Part shown: positions 1 through 6,627 of the stretch, one piece after another
How positions within the stretch are numbered: the first letter of the stretch is position 1
Layout: every line of letters starts with the position of its first letter
Origin: JACPAB01 sp964366725
GTDB taxonomy: Bacteria; Patescibacteriota; Minisyncoccia; 2-02-FULL-40-12; GWA2-44-9
Direction of reading: 5' to 3'
DNA: 6,775 nucleotides
Assembly: GCA_964366725.1 (NCBI GenBank)
Contig: CAYIUL010000027.1
Span: forward strand, 1 to 6,775
Notes under the pieces: generated by a model
The model's database searches: none
What the model was told of the DNA's origin: nothing
Seen by the model: the letters and a program-made list of their open reading frames with translations, nothing else
Made by a program: the position numbers and the translations under genes

Positions 1-30
1 TCCCGTTTTAACGGGACATGCCCGAAGGGC
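1..30. other. two small hairpins at the window edge
   Basis: Two inverted repeats lie back to back. TCCCGT (1-6) pairs with ACGGGA (11-16) across a TTTA loop, and GCCC (20-23) pairs with GGGC (27-30) across GAA. The second is followed by TGTTTG, a poor U-tract, so together they could be the tail of a terminator for a gene left of the window. The stems are short and the first is cut by the window edge, so this is only a suggestion. Confidence 0.3.
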
Positions 31-50
31 TGTTTGAGAATTTAAAAGAT

Positions 51-56
51 TAGAAT
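51..56 (+). promoter_or_regulatory. possible groEL -10 element (weak)
   Basis: TAGAAT matches the sigma70 -10 consensus at five of six positions and would start transcription near 63, about 37 bases before the groEL ATG. No good -35 hexamer sits 16-18 bases upstream; TTGAGA at 34-39 is too close. No CIRCE operator (inverted TTAGCACTC arms) is visible in the 99 bases upstream of groEL, so HrcA control is not supported here. Confidence 0.25.
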
Positions 57-60
57 TTGT

Positions 61-78
61 TTCGTGCTTCGTGCTTCG
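61..78. repeat. TTCGTGC tandem repeat in the groEL leader
   Basis: Two exact copies of TTCGTGC (61-67, 68-74) are followed by a partial third copy TTCG (75-78), with a further TTTCGCGCTT just downstream. The repeat contains a GTG that extends the groEL frame upstream. It would lie in the 5' untranslated region. Its function is unknown; it may be simple low-complexity intergenic sequence. Confidence 0.6.
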
Positions 79-99
79 AATTTCGCGCTTAAAACCATT

Positions 100-1734
100 A
101 TGTCTAAACAAATTTACTATAAAGAACAAGCTCGGGAATCACTCAAGCGAGGGGTCGATAAGATAGCCAACGCGGTCAAAGTGACTCTCGGGCCGAAAGG
201 CAGGAATGTCGTGCTTGATAAAGGATTCGGCACCCCGACTATTACCAAAGACGGCGTTACCGTTGCGAAAGAAGTCGAGCTCAAAAACAAATTCGAGAAC
301 ATCGGCGCGGAGCTTGTCAAAGAAGTGGCTTCCAAAACAAATGATGTCGCCGGGGACGGGACCACAACGGCAGTTGTTCTGGCCCAGGCGGTAGTCGCCG
401 AAGGATTCAGCGCGGTCAACTCCGGAGCCAACCCTCTTGTGTTAAAAAGGGGAATGGATAAAGCCGTTGACTGGGTTTTGGATTATTTGAATAAAAAGAA
501 AAAAGCCGTTTCGAGTTATGAAAAAATAAAAGAAGTGGCTTCCATTTCCGCCAACGACGCGGAAATAGGAAAGATTATCGCCGATGTTTTCAAAGAAGTC
601 GGCAAAGACGGTGTGGTTACCGTGGAAGAGTCCCAGTCAACCGAAATGTCAAAAGAGCTAGTCGAGGGAATGCAGATAGACAAGGGCTATGTTTCCGCGT
701 ATATGGTGACCAACACCGAGCGGATGGAAGCGGTGTTTGAAGACGCATTGATTCTGATAACCGACAAGAAAATTTCCTCAATTCAGGATATTGTTCCGTT
801 GCTCGAAAAATTGTCAAAAGCCGGCAAAAGAGAATTGGTGATAGTTGCCGAAGACGTGGATGGCGACGCGTTGGCAACTCTTGTCGTTAACAAATTGCGG
901 GGCAACTTTATGGCCTTGGCTGTCAAAGCGCCCGGATTCGGCGACAGAAAAAAGGAGATGCTGGAGGACTTGGCCATAGTTACCGGCGGACAGGTTATTT
1001 CCGAAGAAAAAGGGATGAAGCTCGAAGGAGTTGAATTGGCTATGCTTGGAAAAGCGCACCGCGTCGTTGCTGCCAAAGAGACAACGACTTTTGTCGGCGG
1101 GAAAGGCAAGAAGCAGGATATTGACAAGAGGGTTGCCCAGCTGAAGTCCCAGATCGCCAAATCAACTTCTGATTTTGACAGAGAAAAATTACAAGAACGA
1201 TTGGGCAAGTTGTCGGGCGGAGTAGCTGTTCTTAAAGTCGGCGCCACCACCGAGACCGAAATGAAAGAAAAGAAGTTCAGGATAGAAGACGCCGTTAATG
1301 CTACTCGCGCCGCTCTTGAAGGGGGCATTGTTGCCGGCGGGGGCGTGGCATTGTTCGAGGCTTCAAAAGAATTAAATATTAAGGCATTGAAAGGAGTTCC
1401 CGAGGTTGGTGACGAAGCCAAGGGCGTTGCCGTTATAAAAACCATTTTGGAAAAACCTTTGCGGGCAATCGCGGAGAACTCCGGAAAGGACCCTAACGAG
1501 GTTGTGTCCAAAGTTTTTTCGATGGAGCCGGGAATGGGTTTTAACGCTGTGAATGGGGAGTATGTGAATATGTTTGAAAAGGGCATCATTGATCCTCTCA
1601 AAGTCGTCAAGGCCACTCTTGTGAATGCGGTATCGGTTGCCTCGCTTATTCTCACCACAGAGGCGGTCATCGCCGACATACCGGAAGAGAAAACGCCGGT
1701 GCCGGGAATGCCGCCTATGGGAGGCGACTACTAG
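100..1734 (+). CDS. groEL: chaperonin GroEL (Hsp60), 544 residues
   Basis: Group I chaperonin: an ATP-driven 14-mer cage that folds cytosolic proteins, normally with a GroES lid. The protein is full length and collinear with the family. It has the N-terminal VTLGPKGRNVVLDKGFG segment (around 28-44), the ATP-binding GDGTTT loop with Asp86 (E. coli Asp87), the conserved apical and intermediate domains, and EDAVNATRAALEGGIVAGGG with catalytic Asp397 (E. coli Asp398). The C-terminus is short and Met/Gly-rich, ending MPPMGGDY, instead of a long GGM repeat. I chose ATG at 100 because MSKQIYYKEQAR aligns with the usual GroEL N-terminus. The in-frame GTG at 64 would add 12 unconserved residues encoded by the repeat. 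No Shine-Dalgarno sequence is seen. There is no groES directly upstream in the window, and the gene ends in its own terminator, so it appears monocistronic unless groES lies left of the edge. Confidence 0.98.
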   Translation: MSKQIYYKEQARESLKRGVDKIANAVKVTLGPKGRNVVLDKGFGTPTITKDGVTVAKEVELKNKFENIGAELVKEVASKTNDVAGDGTTTAVVLAQAVVAEGFSAVNSGANPLVLKRGMDKAVDWVLDYLNKKKKAVSSYEKIKEVASISANDAEIGKIIADVFKEVGKDGVVTVEESQSTEMSKELVEGMQIDKGYVSAYMVTNTERMEAVFEDALILITDKKISSIQDIVPLLEKLSKAGKRELVIVAEDVDGDALATLVVNKLRGNFMALAVKAPGFGDRKKEMLEDLAIVTGGQVISEEKGMKLEGVELAMLGKAHRVVAAKETTTFVGGKGKKQDIDKRVAQLKSQIAKSTSDFDREKLQERLGKLSGGVAVLKVGATTETEMKEKKFRIEDAVNATRAALEGGIVAGGGVALFEASKELNIKALKGVPEVGDEAKGVAVIKTILEKPLRAIAENSGKDPNEVVSKVFSMEPGMGFNAVNGEYVNMFEKGIIDPLKVVKATLVNAVSVASLILTTEAVIADIPEEKTPVPGMPPMGGDY

Positions 1735-1740
1735 TAATCC

Positions 1741-1776
1741 ACAAAAGACCCGCAATGCGGGTCTTTTGTTTTGTTT
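1741..1776 (+). terminator. intrinsic terminator after groEL
   Basis: A perfect 13-bp stem, ACAAAAGACCCGC (1741-1753) pairing with GCGGGTCTTTTGT (1757-1769), has a 3-base AAT loop and runs into a T-rich tail (TTTTGTTT). It begins 6 bases after the groEL stop. The A-run on the left arm also gives a possible reverse-strand U-tract, but no converging gene is present. It separates groEL from the pyrG operon. Confidence 0.93.
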
Positions 1777-1782
1777 AGAAAT

Positions 1783-1791
1783 TGGTATATT
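1783..1791 (+). promoter_or_regulatory. extended -10 promoter of the pyrG operon
   Basis: TGGTATATT is an extended -10 (TGn followed by TATATT). The -35 region falls in the T-rich terminator tail and has no good hexamer, which an extended -10 can tolerate. Transcription should start near 1798-1799, at the pyrG ATG (1799). The position directly after the terminator supports a real promoter for the operon. The call is from sequence only. Confidence 0.55.
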
Positions 1792-1798
1792 CAGTTTA

Positions 1799-3436
1799 AT
1801 GAATACGAAGTTCATATTCGTAGCCGGCGGAGTGATGTCGGGCATAGGCAAGGGTGTCACAGTTGCTTCCACGGCGAGAATTCTCAAGGACTACGGCTTC
1901 AGTGTCACAGCGGTAAAAATAGATCCATACCTCAATGTCGATGCCGGAACCATGAACCCCACCGAACACGGTGAGGTTTTTGTAACCGAGGACGGACTGG
2001 AGTGCGACCAGGACGTGGGGAATTACGAAAGATTTTTGGACGAGAATATCTACAAGGACAACTACATGACCAGCGGTTTTGTGTATCAAACGGTCATCAA
2101 TCGGGAAAGGAATCTCGGCTATTCTGGCAAGTGCGTTCAGATAATCCCGCATATCACCGAAGAGATAGAGAACCGGCTGTTGAAAGCGGCCAAAAAAACG
2201 AAAGCCGACTTCGTTCTGGTGGAGATAGGCGGCACGGTGGGCGAATACGAGAACCTTCTGTTCCTGGAAACGGCCAGGATAATGAAACTAAGGATGCCCG
2301 GAAAGATCTTATTCATGCTGGTCAGTTATATTCCTATTCCCAAAATGGTCGGGGAGATGAAAACAAAACCGACCCAGCATGCCGTCCGCTCGCTGAACTA
2401 TGCCGGCATCCAGCCGGATGTCATAATTGCCCGTTCTTCCCGGCCGCTGGACGAAGTTCGAAAAAACAAGATATCCAACTTCTGCAACGTTGCCGAACAG
2501 GACGTAATCTCCGCTCCCGACATCGAGGGTTCCATCTATGAGATACCCGTTAACTTTGAGAAAGACAACCTGGGCAGAAGAATATTGAAAAAATTTGGTC
2601 TCACTCCCAATAAGAGAAATTTCAGGAAATGGAATGCTATGGTCGCCAAGATAAAAAGTTCGACCCGTCCCGTGAAGATCGGAATTGTGGGCAAATATTT
2701 TAACACCGGCGACTTCGTGCTCGCCGACTCGTATCTTTCCGTTATCGAAGCGGTCAAGCATGCCGCGTGGTCATTGGGAAGAAAGCCGGAGATAACCTGG
2801 CTCGACGCCGAGCAGTACGAGAAAAACCCCAAAGCGGTGGCGGAACTGGCGAATTTTGACGGCATCATAGTCCCAGGGGGATTCGGAAAAAGGGGAGTCG
2901 AAGGAAAAATAAGGGCCATCAATTTTGCGCGGACAAAAAACATTCCTTTTCTCGGCTTGTGCTATGGCCTTCAGCTGGCGGTAATAGAATTTGCCAGGAA
3001 TGTATGTAAACTTTCCGGTGCACACACGACGGAGGTCGAACCCAAGACCAGCCATCCCGTCATATGCACAATGGCCGAGCAGATAGAAAAGCTTAAAGAA
3101 AAGAAAATGGGCGGCTCAATGCGGCTGGGGGCGTATCCGTGCAAGCTTCATCCCGAAAGCGCGAGCCGGAAATTATACGGCGCCGACAAAATTTTCGAAA
3201 GGCACCGCCACCGATACGAGGTCAATAACGATTATATCGCCAAGTTTCAGAATAAAGGCCTTTTGGTTGCCGGCGTAAATCCCCGAGAGAACCTTGTGGA
3301 GATAATAGAACTGCCAAAGCATAAGTTCTTCGTCGCCACCCAGTTCCATCCGGAATTCAAATCCCGGCCTCTTACACCGCACCCGCTTTTTGTGGGGTTG
3401 CTCAAAGCGGCAATAGGAGTTAAGATTAAAACATGA
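1799..3436 (+). CDS. pyrG: CTP synthase (glutamine-hydrolysing), 545 residues
   Basis: Makes CTP from UTP, ATP and glutamine, the last step of de novo pyrimidine nucleotide synthesis in the cytosol. The N-terminal synthetase domain (about 1-270) has P-loop GGVMSGIGKG (10-19, Lys18), Lys40, Asp72, Glu142 in EIGGTVGE, and the UTP-site signature GEMKTKPTQH (185-194). The C-terminal class I glutamine amidotransferase domain (about 290-545) has nucleophile Cys388 in FLGLCYGLQ and partners His517 and Glu519 in QFHPEF. All catalytic residues are present and the length equals E. coli PyrG. I chose ATG 1799 because MNTKFIFVAGGV matches the family start; the open frame further upstream lies inside groEL. 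Unusual points are S176 and a roughly 3-residue longer loop before GEMKTK, and the longer GKYFNTGDFVLADSY entry to the amidotransferase domain. It is the first gene of the operon and its stop overlaps lemA by 4 bases. Confidence 0.98.
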   Translation: MNTKFIFVAGGVMSGIGKGVTVASTARILKDYGFSVTAVKIDPYLNVDAGTMNPTEHGEVFVTEDGLECDQDVGNYERFLDENIYKDNYMTSGFVYQTVINRERNLGYSGKCVQIIPHITEEIENRLLKAAKKTKADFVLVEIGGTVGEYENLLFLETARIMKLRMPGKILFMLVSYIPIPKMVGEMKTKPTQHAVRSLNYAGIQPDVIIARSSRPLDEVRKNKISNFCNVAEQDVISAPDIEGSIYEIPVNFEKDNLGRRILKKFGLTPNKRNFRKWNAMVAKIKSSTRPVKIGIVGKYFNTGDFVLADSYLSVIEAVKHAAWSLGRKPEITWLDAEQYEKNPKAVAELANFDGIIVPGGFGKRGVEGKIRAINFARTKNIPFLGLCYGLQLAVIEFARNVCKLSGAHTTEVEPKTSHPVICTMAEQIEKLKEKKMGGSMRLGAYPCKLHPESASRKLYGADKIFERHRHRYEVNNDYIAKFQNKGLLVAGVNPRENLVEIIELPKHKFFVATQFHPEFKSRPLTPHPLFVGLLKAAIGVKIKT

Positions 3437-3984
3437 GCACAATAACTATTTTAATTATAATTTTGGTCGTTGTTGGTTTGTGGGTTGTCGGCGCTTTCAA
3501 CTCCCTGGTCCGTTCAAGGAACAGAGTCAAAGAGGCCTGGTCGGACATAGACGTCCAGCTCAAAAGACGCTATGACCTTATTCCGAATCTGGTTGAGACG
3601 GTTAAGGGCTATGCCGCCCACGAGAAACAGACCCTTGATGCGGTCATTCAGGCCCGCTCGGCGGCGATGGGCGCGCATTCGGTCAAAGAACACGGCCAAG
3701 CGGAGAATATGTTGAGCGGAGCTTTGAAAAGCTTGTTTGCTTTATCCGAGGCCTACCCCCAGTTAAGGGCGGTTGAAAGCTTTACTCATCTGCAGGGAGA
3801 ATTGGCCGACACCGAGAACAAGATCCAGGCCGCAAGGAGATTCTATAACGGAAACGTAATGACTCTTAATACGCGCATTGAACAGTTCCCAACCAATCTT
3901 GTTGCCGGAATGTTCGGGTTCAGAAAAGAAGAATTCTTCCAGACAGCGGAAGGAGAAAAGGAACCAGTGAGAGTGGCTTTTTAG
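3433..3984 (+). CDS. lemA: LemA family membrane-anchored protein
   Basis: A 183-residue LemA family protein with one N-terminal transmembrane helix (about residues 4-22, rich in I, L and V) followed by an alpha-helical bundle. Family hallmarks are present: RNRVKEAWSDIDVQLKRR leading into YDLIPNLVETVKGYAAHE (about 30-64), AENMLSGALKSLFALSEAYP in the middle, ENKIQAARRFYN, and FPTNLVAGMFGFRKEEFF near the C-terminus. The molecular role of LemA is not well established; it is commonly found beside the protease HtpX, as here, which suggests a shared role in envelope maintenance. The ATG overlaps the pyrG stop (ATGA at 3433-3436). An AGGAG at 3415-3419 is 13 bases upstream, farther than usual, so coupling to pyrG translation is likely. 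Confidence 0.95.
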   Translation: MSTITILIIILVVVGLWVVGAFNSLVRSRNRVKEAWSDIDVQLKRRYDLIPNLVETVKGYAAHEKQTLDAVIQARSAAMGAHSVKEHGQAENMLSGALKSLFALSEAYPQLRAVESFTHLQGELADTENKIQAARRFYNGNVMTLNTRIEQFPTNLVAGMFGFRKEEFFQTAEGEKEPVRVAF

Positions 3985-3987
3985 GGG

Positions 3988-4881
3988 ATGGCAACTCTAT
4001 ATACCCAAAAGGATTCCAATATCAGAAAAACATGGTTGCTGATGACCGTGTTTTTGGTTTTGGTGATCCTTTTGGGCTGGCTGTTCAGCGCCGTGTGGCA
4101 ATCGCCGGAAATATTGTATTTTGCCGTTGGGCTTGCCTTTGTTATGAATTTCTTTGCCTACTGGCAATCGGACAAGATAGCTCTCGCCATGTCGGGTGCC
4201 CGGCCAGCATCGCGCCAGTCGCATCTTGAACTTTTCAGAGTTATAGAAAATCTCTCCATCACCGCGGGTCTTCCGGCGCCGAGGATATATATAATTCCCG
4301 GCCAGCAGATAAATGCTTTTGCCACCGGGCGAAGTCCCAAGCACGCGGCCGTGGCCGTGACCGAAGGGGCTTTGGCCAAACTCGACAGGAACGAGCTTGA
4401 AGGAGTGATGGCCCACGAGCTTTCTCATATCGGCAACAGGGACATTCTTATATCTTCCGTCGTCGTCGTATTGTCGGGACTGATTGCCATACTTGCCGAT
4501 TGGTTCTTGAGGGTGAGTTTCTGGGGCCATCGGGATGATGACAATAGGGGCGGGGCTATCCTTCTTGCCGTCGGTCTTGCCGCGGCAATACTGGCGCCTC
4601 TGGCCGCAACTATGGTGCGTATGGCCGTGTCGCGAAAAAGAGAATTTCTTGCCGACGCCTCCGGCGCTTTGCTGACCCGTTATCCGGAGGGTCTGGCCAG
4701 CGCGTTGGAGAAGATAGACAGGGAGGAAATTCCTTTGAGACACGCTCACAACGCTACCGCGCATCTTTACATTTCAAACCCTTTCAAAGGTAAACAAAAA
4801 GCCAACTGGTTTGCTCGCCTGTTTCTCACGCACCCGCCAGTTGAAGAAAGAATAAAAATATTGCGAGGAATGCGGATTTAA
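3988..4881 (+). CDS. htpX: HtpX-type membrane zinc metalloprotease (M48)
   Basis: Inner-membrane zinc endopeptidase of family M48B, known in model bacteria to degrade damaged or misfolded membrane proteins. It has 297 residues. Predicted membrane segments are about 16-35, 41-58, 153-174 and 189-209, the four-helix HtpX layout. The HELSH motif gives zinc ligands His143 and His147 and catalytic Glu144; Glu219 in SRKREFLADASGA is the third ligand. The C-terminal HPPVEERIKIL signature is also conserved. All catalytic residues are intact, so the enzyme is probably active. The gene starts 3 bases after lemA; the AGGGG touching the ATG is too close to act as a ribosome binding site, so translation probably continues from lemA. 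The lemA-htpX pairing strengthens both calls. Confidence 0.96.
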   Translation: MATLYTQKDSNIRKTWLLMTVFLVLVILLGWLFSAVWQSPEILYFAVGLAFVMNFFAYWQSDKIALAMSGARPASRQSHLELFRVIENLSITAGLPAPRIYIIPGQQINAFATGRSPKHAAVAVTEGALAKLDRNELEGVMAHELSHIGNRDILISSVVVVLSGLIAILADWFLRVSFWGHRDDDNRGGAILLAVGLAAAILAPLAATMVRMAVSRKREFLADASGALLTRYPEGLASALEKIDREEIPLRHAHNATAHLYISNPFKGKQKANWFARLFLTHPPVEERIKILRGMRI

Positions 4882-4886
4882 CTCAT

Positions 4887-5459
4887 ATGGATAAAGACAA
4901 ACAGATCGAAACACTCAAAGCGGAAATAGAAAGGTTAAAAGTTCTGACCAACAAGGACGAACTGACCGGCATCTTGAACCGCAGAGGATTTAAAGATGAA
5001 GTCGGCCAATTCCTCAGCGAGGTTTCCGGTTTTAAAGACCATCCCGAAAGGAGAAAATCCCTGGTCATCAAGGATTTCAGTTTGGTGATCTTTGATATCG
5101 ATGACTTTAAGAAAATAAACGACACTTACGGACATCAGGTCGGGGATGGGGCGCTTCAATTTTTGAGCAAGCTGATCCTGGACAGGGCCAGAGAGATCGA
5201 TCTGGTGGCCCGCTGGGGAGGGGAAGAAATAATAGTCGGATTGCCCGGAGCCGATATTGACGATGCCTTTAATTTTGCCGAAGACGTCCGCAAAAAATTG
5301 GAAAATTCTGAGTTCGAAGTTAAATTCATCGTAAGCGGCGGAGTGGCCGGTTTTCACGAAGCCGGTGAATTCGAGAGTTTATTCAAGAATGCCGACACAG
5401 CTCTCTACGAAGCAAAAAATTCCGGCAAGAACAAGGTCGTAATGTTCAAGAAACAATGA
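4887..5459 (+). CDS. small cytosolic GGDEF diguanylate cyclase
   Basis: Predicted to condense two GTP into cyclic di-GMP. The 190-residue protein is almost only a GGDEF domain. A short heptad-like helix (about 2-20) is followed by DELTGILNRRGF (24-35), metal-binding Asp70 in FDIDDFKKINDTYGH, and the active-site loop GGEEI (111-115), with Ile where Phe is usual. R102xxD105 lies exactly five residues before GGEEI, the classical inhibitory site that binds the product. The C-terminal NADTALYEAKNSGKNKV is typical. The stretch between NRRGF and Asp70 is about 8-10 residues longer than in PleD-like cyclases. There is no transmembrane, PAS or receiver domain, so the input signal is unclear; dimerisation through the N-terminal helix is an inference. 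It starts 5 bases after htpX and overlaps rdgB by 4 bases. Loss of the GGEEF Phe could lower activity but is not known to abolish it. Confidence 0.93.
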   Translation: MDKDKQIETLKAEIERLKVLTNKDELTGILNRRGFKDEVGQFLSEVSGFKDHPERRKSLVIKDFSLVIFDIDDFKKINDTYGHQVGDGALQFLSKLILDRAREIDLVARWGGEEIIVGLPGADIDDAFNFAEDVRKKLENSEFEVKFIVSGGVAGFHEAGEFESLFKNADTALYEAKNSGKNKVVMFKKQ

Positions 5460-6058
5460 AAATTCTTATCGCAACAAAAAACCCGGGCAAGGCCCGGGAA
5501 ATAAAAACTTTTCTCGGAGACGGTTTTCAGCTTGTTTCCCTTGCTGATCTTCCAAATGCTCCCGATATTGAGGAGAATGGCAATACTTTTGAAGAGAACG
5601 CCATCTTGAAAGCGAGGTTCTATTTTGACTGGTGCCATATTCCGTCAATCGCCGATGACGGCGGCTTGGAGATCGATTATTTGAACGGTGAACCGGGAGT
5701 TAAATCCAGGCGGTGGCCGGGATACGAGGCGACCGACGAGGAGTTGATAGAAATGGCGCTGAAGAAACTGGAAGGCGTCCCTCCAGAGAACAGGACTGCC
5801 CGCTTGCGAACGGTCGGCCTCTACTACGACGGCAAAAATACCGTCAGCAGAACCGCCGCGATAGAGGGTTATATCGTTACTGAATATTCCGGCAGCTGCG
5901 AAAAGGGCTACCCGTTCAGGTCCATATTTCGTATTCCCCAATTCAACAAGCTCTACCAGGACCTTACCCATAAAGAACACGAGCAAATAAACCACCGCAA
6001 GGTCGTCTACGCGCAGTTGGCTAAAGATATCGTGTCTTTAAGTGGTCGTAAGACCTGA
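5456..6058 (+). CDS. rdgB: RdgB/HAM1-type non-canonical purine NTP pyrophosphatase
   Basis: Family enzymes hydrolyse dITP, ITP and XTP to monophosphates and keep deaminated purines out of nucleic acids. The 200-residue protein has the N-terminal nucleotide loop ATKNPGKAREIK (6-17), ENGNTFEENAILKA (40-53), and ADDGGLEIDYLNGEPGVKSRRWPG (66-89) with likely catalytic Asp68 (E. coli Asp69). INHR (178-181) corresponds to the usual SHR. It departs from the textbook family where the base is recognised: G151-Y-P-F-R-S-I-F158 replaces the usual GYDP(I/L)F, ADDGG replaces ADDSG, and N179 replaces Ser. It is clearly of this superfamily, but its exact substrate may differ. Its ATG overlaps the preceding stop codon (ATGA, 5456-5459). 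It is the last gene of the operon; no clear terminator follows. Confidence 0.9.
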   Translation: MKILIATKNPGKAREIKTFLGDGFQLVSLADLPNAPDIEENGNTFEENAILKARFYFDWCHIPSIADDGGLEIDYLNGEPGVKSRRWPGYEATDEELIEMALKKLEGVPPENRTARLRTVGLYYDGKNTVSRTAAIEGYIVTEYSGSCEKGYPFRSIFRIPQFNKLYQDLTHKEHEQINHRKVVYAQLAKDIVSLSGRKT

Positions 6059-6060
6059 AA

Positions 6061-6096
6061 TAGGTTATAATTACCCGTACGGACAACTATAAACCA
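6061..6096. promoter_or_regulatory. promoter with overlapping palindromic operator
   Basis: A perfect -10 hexamer TATAAT (6066-6071) predicts a start near 6078, giving a leader of about 22 bases for the gene at 6100. The -35 position (TGGTCG, 6043-6048) is poor. An imperfect palindrome centred between 6078 and 6079 covers the -10 and start site. Its core CCGTACGG is perfect, 13 of 18 arm positions pair, and the flanks have TTATAA-like and TATAAACCA arms. It matches the perfect palindrome at 6628-6663 at 29 of 36 positions. This placement is typical of a repressor operator, so the gene product probably represses itself. Binding is inferred. Confidence 0.7.
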
Positions 6097-6099
6097 ACT

Positions 6100-6627
6100 A
6101 TGAAAAGCAACTTTATACCGAAGTTTATAAAAGCATTCATAGAGACAGGCAAAGAATTATATGAAATTTGGCAATGGGAACCCATTTACTATAAGGGTTG
6201 GAAAGTAAGCGGTCCTGATCGCAGAAGAACTTATAGCGGTTTTAAGAATTTAGAAAAGAGAGGCCTGGTTTCAAGGGTGAATGACCGCGGATATAAATTT
6301 ACAAAGAAAGGGGCGAGATGGTTTGAGGTGTCTAAATTTAAGTACTTGGGGTTAGAAAATAGCGGCAAGTGGGATAAAAAATGGAGAATCGTGATTTTTG
6401 ATATTCCTGAAGAAATGCATACCCAAAGAAATTGGCTACGGCATAAATTAAAAAACCTGGGTTTCTACATGCTTCAGAAAAGTGTATTTGTATTTCCTTA
6501 CTCCTGCGAGAAAGAACTGGGTCGCATTTGCTCCCATTTGGATGTCAGCGATTATGTCGATATTGTGATGGCTGACTCCATAGGGTTTCAGGAGCAGGAA
6601 ATTAAAAAGTGTTTCGGTTTAAAGTAA
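6100..6627 (+). CDS. winged-helix + Cas2-like (PaaX-type) putative transcriptional regulator
   Basis: 175 residues. The N-terminal part (about 8-75) looks like a winged helix: basic SGPDRRRTYSGFKNLEKRGLV followed by wing-like GYKFTKKGARW. After a linker, residues 95-160 have the beta-alpha-beta-beta-alpha-beta order of a Cas2-like ferredoxin fold: WRIVIFDIPEE (95-105), a helix over RNWLRHKLKNLGF, strands MLQKSVFVFPYSC, helix EKELGRICSHL, and strand YVDIVMADS. This matches the wHTH plus Cas2-like middle domain of PaaX-type repressors; the PaaX C-terminal domain is missing. Asp101 is at the Cas2 metal-site position, but PaaX proteins share this DIPE motif, so nuclease activity should not be assumed. 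No cas1 or CRISPR repeats are present. Related palindromes lie over its promoter and directly after its stop, suggesting autoregulation. Hand-counted GC is about 39% (6121-6600) against about 52% in sampled rdgB, a hint of separate origin. No Shine-Dalgarno sequence. Automatic pipelines may label it Cas2. Confidence 0.8.
   Translation: MKSNFIPKFIKAFIETGKELYEIWQWEPIYYKGWKVSGPDRRRTYSGFKNLEKRGLVSRVNDRGYKFTKKGARWFEVSKFKYLGLENSGKWDKKWRIVIFDIPEEMHTQRNWLRHKLKNLGFYMLQKSVFVFPYSCEKELGRICSHLDVSDYVDIVMADSIGFQEQEIKKCFGLK

Noticed and set aside
64..99. Upstream GTG start for groEL adding 12 residues
   Set aside because: The extra residues come from the TTCGTGC repeat and do not match GroEL; ATG at 100 gives the conserved N-terminus.
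783..1679. 298-residue open frame antisense to groEL
   Set aside because: Ser/Thr/Ala/Pro-rich shadow of groEL codons, no recognisable domain, no own promoter or start signal.
1625..1798. Long N-terminal extension of pyrG overlapping groEL
   Set aside because: The frame is open by chance through the groEL end and the terminator; CTP synthase homology starts at MNTKFIFVAGG (1799).
3997..4764. 255-residue open frame antisense to htpX
   Set aside because: Rich in His, Gln, Arg and Gly as expected of a shadow frame, covers the conserved htpX coding region, and has no domain.
6034..6055. Terminator after rdgB from GGTC-GTAA-GACC (6044-6055) or GTCTT/AAGAC pairing
   Set aside because: Stems of only 4-5 bp with no following T-tract, and partly inside the coding region.
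6100..6627. CRISPR-associated Cas2 nuclease and CRISPR system
   Set aside because: The Cas2-like fold is fused to a winged helix as in PaaX regulators; there are no repeats with spacers, no cas1 and no other cas gene in the window.
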